Origin: VFKE01 sp031400955
GTDB lineage: Bacteria; Verrucomicrobiota; Verrucomicrobiia; Verrucomicrobiales; Verrucomicrobiaceae
NCBI GenBank assembly: GCA_031400955.1
Contig: JANNQW010000082.1
Location: forward strand, 1-7,998
Reading direction: 5' to 3'
Length of the DNA stretch: 7,998 nucleotides
The position numbers and the translations under genes are program-made. Below, in pieces: positions 5,970-7,998 of the stretch (within the stretch, counting starts at the first letter, position 1; each line of letters starts with the position of its first letter). The notes below the pieces were generated by a model. It worked only from the letters and a program-made list of their open reading frames with translations. It made no database searches and was not told where the DNA came from.

Positions 5970-6852
5970 ATGCCCAACCCCTGGACCGGAAAAGGAAACC
6001 CCTACACGCGCGAGGAAGTGCGCGAACGCCTCCACGCCACGCTCAGAAAAGGCGATGCCATCATCGCCGCCGGTGCAGGCACCGGCATCAGCGCCAAGTT
6101 CATCGAAAAAGGCGGCGCGGATCTGATCATCATCTACAACTCCGGCCGCTTCCGCATGATGGGCCACGGCTCCACCTGCGGCCTCATGGCCTACGGCGAT
6201 GCCAACGCCATCGCGATGGAAATCGGTGAATACGAAGTGCTGCCAGTGGTCGAGGATGTGCCCGTGATCTGCGGCGTTCACGCCACCGACCCGCGCCGCC
6301 GCATGTGGCACTGGCTGGGCAAAGTCAAGGAAAATGGGTTTCTCCGGCGTGAACAATTTCCCTACTCACACCATCGTCGACGGCCACTTTCGCGGCGTGC
6401 TCGAAGAAACCGGCATGAGCGTGCAAAAGGAATTCGAGATGGTCGCGCTGGCACGAAAGATGGACATGTTCAGCGTCGTCTATGTCGCCACTCCGGAAGA
6501 AGCCATCGAAATGGCGAAAGCCGGAGCCGACGCCATCATCGCCCACGTTGGCACGACAGTTGGCGGCAGCATCGGTGTCACCAGCGCCGTCGTGAGCTGG
6601 GATCACACCATCAAGCGCACACAGGAAATCATCGATGCCGCAAACACCGTGCGGAAAGATATTTTCTTCCTCGCCCACGGCGGCCCGATCAACACGCCCG
6701 AAGATGCCGATCGCGTGATCAAGGCCACGGACGCCGTCGGCTTCGTCGGCGCGAGCAGCCTTGAGCGCATGGGTGTAGAAGAGTCGCTGACAAATCTCAC
6801 GCGCAAATTCAAAACTCTCAAAGCACCTGCCGCAGCAAAATTCACCGCCTGA
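5970..6852 (+). pseudogene. Tm-1-like / 'PEP hydrolase' family TIM-barrel protein, split by a one-base frameshift
   Basis: Member of the TIM-barrel family known as PEP hydrolase-like (PF09370), also the C-terminal half of the plant virus-resistance protein Tm-1. The chemical role in bacteria is not firmly established. The first part (from the ATG at 5970, MPNPWTGKGNPYTREE) carries the AAGAGTGISAKF loop (33-44), IIYNSGRFRMMGHGS (54-68), YGDANAI and VICGVHATDP. At 6331-6334 the run AAAA has one A too many: frame 1 ends its family match at KVKE and the match resumes in the next frame at MGFSGVNNFPT (6334 on), through GGSIG, HGGPINTPEDAD and FVGASSLERM to the stop at 6850-6852. Without the extra A the product is 293 residues, normal for the family. 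The downstream half looks intact, so the lesion is recent or a sequence error. First of three probable operon genes; CCGCC precedes its ATG. Confidence 0.85.
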
Positions 6853-6858
6853 ACCGCC

Positions 6859-7308
6859 ATGAAACCTGAAGACCGCTACTTCGTGCAGATCGCGGATGCG
6901 CTCCGCGAGTCGAGTCCCTGGACCCACAACGAATGGTTCTGCCGCCCTGATGTTGTCGGAGCGGACAAGCTGCTGCTCGTGCGCGCGACCATGAACCCGA
7001 TGCATTGCCATCCGTTTCACACTCATCCGCACCGGGAGGAACTCATCTATGTCATCGAGGGCCGTGCAGAGCAATGGGTCGGAACCGAATGCCGCACCCT
7101 CGGCGCAGGCGATGTAGCGCACATTCCCGCCGGGATGGTTCACGCCACCTACAACCCGCATCAGGAGCAGCTGGTTATTCTCGCCATCCTCTCGCCCGCC
7201 AAGCTGCCAGATGATCTCGCCGCCGTGCCTGATCCGCAGGATGTGTCCACGCATGAGCCGTGGGCTTCCCTTCGCAAAGGTATGACTGACTGCAAAACAC
7301 TTTCCTGA
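6859..7308 (+). CDS. Single-domain cupin protein
   Basis: Small cytoplasmic metal-binding beta-barrel protein (149 residues). Both cupin motifs are exact. Motif 1 runs from H54 through H56 and E61 to G68 (HTHPHREELIYVIEG), and motif 2 is GDVAHIPAGMVHATYN (G84, P90, G92, H95, N99). H54, H56, E61 and H95 should bind one divalent metal. An extra His cluster (H49, H51, H58) surrounds motif 1. Cupins of this type include sugar isomerases, dioxygenases and non-enzymatic sensors, and the sequence does not say which. It starts six bases after the TIM-barrel stop and 25 bases separate its stop from the ThuA gene, so all three are probably cotranscribed. ACCGCC stands just before the ATG instead of a Shine-Dalgarno sequence. 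No signal peptide. Confidence 0.88.
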   Translation: MKPEDRYFVQIADALRESSPWTHNEWFCRPDVVGADKLLLVRATMNPMHCHPFHTHPHREELIYVIEGRAEQWVGTECRTLGAGDVAHIPAGMVHATYNPHQEQLVILAILSPAKLPDDLAAVPDPQDVSTHEPWASLRKGMTDCKTLS

Positions 7309-7333
7309 TTTTAATCACAAACCTGTCTCCGCC

Positions 7334-7998
7334 ATGAAACACCTCCTCGCTTTTCTGCTCATTGTTTCATCCTTCTCTTCGAGCCTGAGCCTCAGAGCCG
7401 ATGGCATCCTTCCGCCTTCATCCTTTGCGGCCTCACCGCTTCGCATCTTCATCCACTCCGGCCCCAAGTCCCACCGCCCCGGCGCGCATGATCATCCGTC
7501 CTTCCTCAAGGACTGGACGAATCTCTTGAACGAACGCGGCGCTCAAGCCTCCGGCGGCAATGATTTTCCCACCAAGGAACAGCTCGCGAAAACAGACGTG
7601 CTGATCATTCACCGCAACGGCGGCGGCAACTTCAAACCAGAGGAAAAAATGCTGCTCGATGAATACACCAAACGCGGCGGCGGCTTCGTCGTGATTCATG
7701 CGGGCTCAGTATCCGACACGCCTGAGGGCACGGAATACTACAAGCAGCTCATCGGCGGTTCTTGGAAGCGACCCGACACCAAGTTCCTCGAAGGACCAAT
7801 GACCTTGTATTTCACCGATCGCGAGAACCCGATCACGAAGGACTGCTCCAACTTCGAGATGGATGACGAAATGTATTACGACATGGATTTGTCGCCCGAC
7901 ATCAAAGTGCTCGCCGCCGCTTACACGCCGAAACCACAAAGCTCCCGCAACGAAAAAACCGCCAAGAAAGCCGCTGAACTTACCGCTGGCGGCAAGAA
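7334..7998 (+). CDS. Exported ThuA-domain protein, runs off the right edge
   Basis: The frame is open from the ATG at 7334 to the window end (221 codons, no stop). Residues 1-22 form a signal peptide (KHLLAFLLIVSSF core, cleavage probably after LRA), so the protein is exported. A ThuA-like domain (named after the trehalose-utilisation gene thuA; class I glutamine amidotransferase-like fold) begins near 35: LRIFIHSGPKSHRPGAHDH, then VLIIHRNGGGNF, the glycine-rich strand RGGGFVVIHAGS, and the later YYKQLIGGSW and MYYDMDLSPDIKVLAAA. Secreted ThuA proteins are common in Verrucomicrobiota and Planctomycetota, often beside sugar oxidoreductases or fused to cytochrome domains; whether such a domain follows lies outside the window. 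CCGCC precedes the ATG. Last visible gene of the probable operon; its function is probably in carbohydrate catabolism, by inference. Confidence 0.85.
   Translation, partial: MKHLLAFLLIVSSFSSSLSLRADGILPPSSFAASPLRIFIHSGPKSHRPGAHDHPSFLKDWTNLLNERGAQASGGNDFPTKEQLAKTDVLIIHRNGGGNFKPEEKMLLDEYTKRGGGFVVIHAGSVSDTPEGTEYYKQLIGGSWKRPDTKFLEGPMTLYFTDRENPITKDCSNFEMDDEMYYDMDLSPDIKVLAAAYTPKPQSSRNEKTAKKAAELTAGGK

Noticed and set aside
5868..6764. Single 298-codon plus-strand frame covering the TIM-barrel region
   Set aside because: Only its codons from 5970 to about 6332 match the family. After the extra A it becomes Arg/His-rich out-of-frame sequence, and its first 34 codons lie upstream of the family start.
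6325..7254. Minus-strand open frame of 309 codons across the TIM-barrel and cupin genes
   Set aside because: It shows no family-like motifs and overlaps two genes with strong motifs on the other strand.

Overview
The window looks like ordinary chromosomal DNA from a Gram-negative bacterium of moderately high GC content, most likely of the Verrucomicrobiota / PVC group. This is an inference. It rests on a ParE N-terminus of the Bacteroidetes/PVC type, a secreted ThuA-domain protein, Ala/Pro-rich exported regions, and the absence of a convincing Shine-Dalgarno sequence at any of the eight protein starts. No CRISPR array, insertion sequence, integrase or phage gene is visible.

Layout, left to right. 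A leftward gene for topoisomerase IV subunit B (parE) runs off the left edge at base 1. Divergent from it is a complete beta-carbonic anhydrase gene (can). This converges on a leftward gene for a secreted trypsin-like serine protease with unusual cysteine pairs. A 316-base non-coding region then separates the protease from a rightward ammonium transporter gene (amtB). It holds a 12-base tandem duplication and a near-consensus sigma-54 (-24/-12) promoter pointing at amtB, which suggests nitrogen control. amtB ends at a strong intrinsic terminator. Next come a 14-base inverted repeat with a 95-base centre and a complete tRNA-Ser(GGA) gene.

The right third is organised around an AraC-family regulator (leftward), divergent from three rightward genes: a Tm-1-like/'PEP hydrolase' TIM-barrel protein, a single-domain cupin and an exported ThuA-domain protein cut by the right edge. 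The spacings (6 and 25 bases) and shared orientation suggest an operon under the divergent AraC regulator, probably for small-molecule or carbohydrate catabolism. The substrate cannot be named from sequence. The TIM-barrel gene is split by one extra A in a run of four (6331-6334). Removing it restores a continuous family-like protein, so this is either a recent mutation or a sequence error.

The observations most worth checking are the frameshift, the sigma-54 promoter at amtB, the AraC/TIM-barrel/cupin/ThuA cluster, the cysteine-flanked active-site histidine of the protease, and the shared CCGCC-ATG start context of the three operon genes. Nothing in the window clearly amounts to a wholly new system; the right-hand cluster is the best candidate for undescribed biology.
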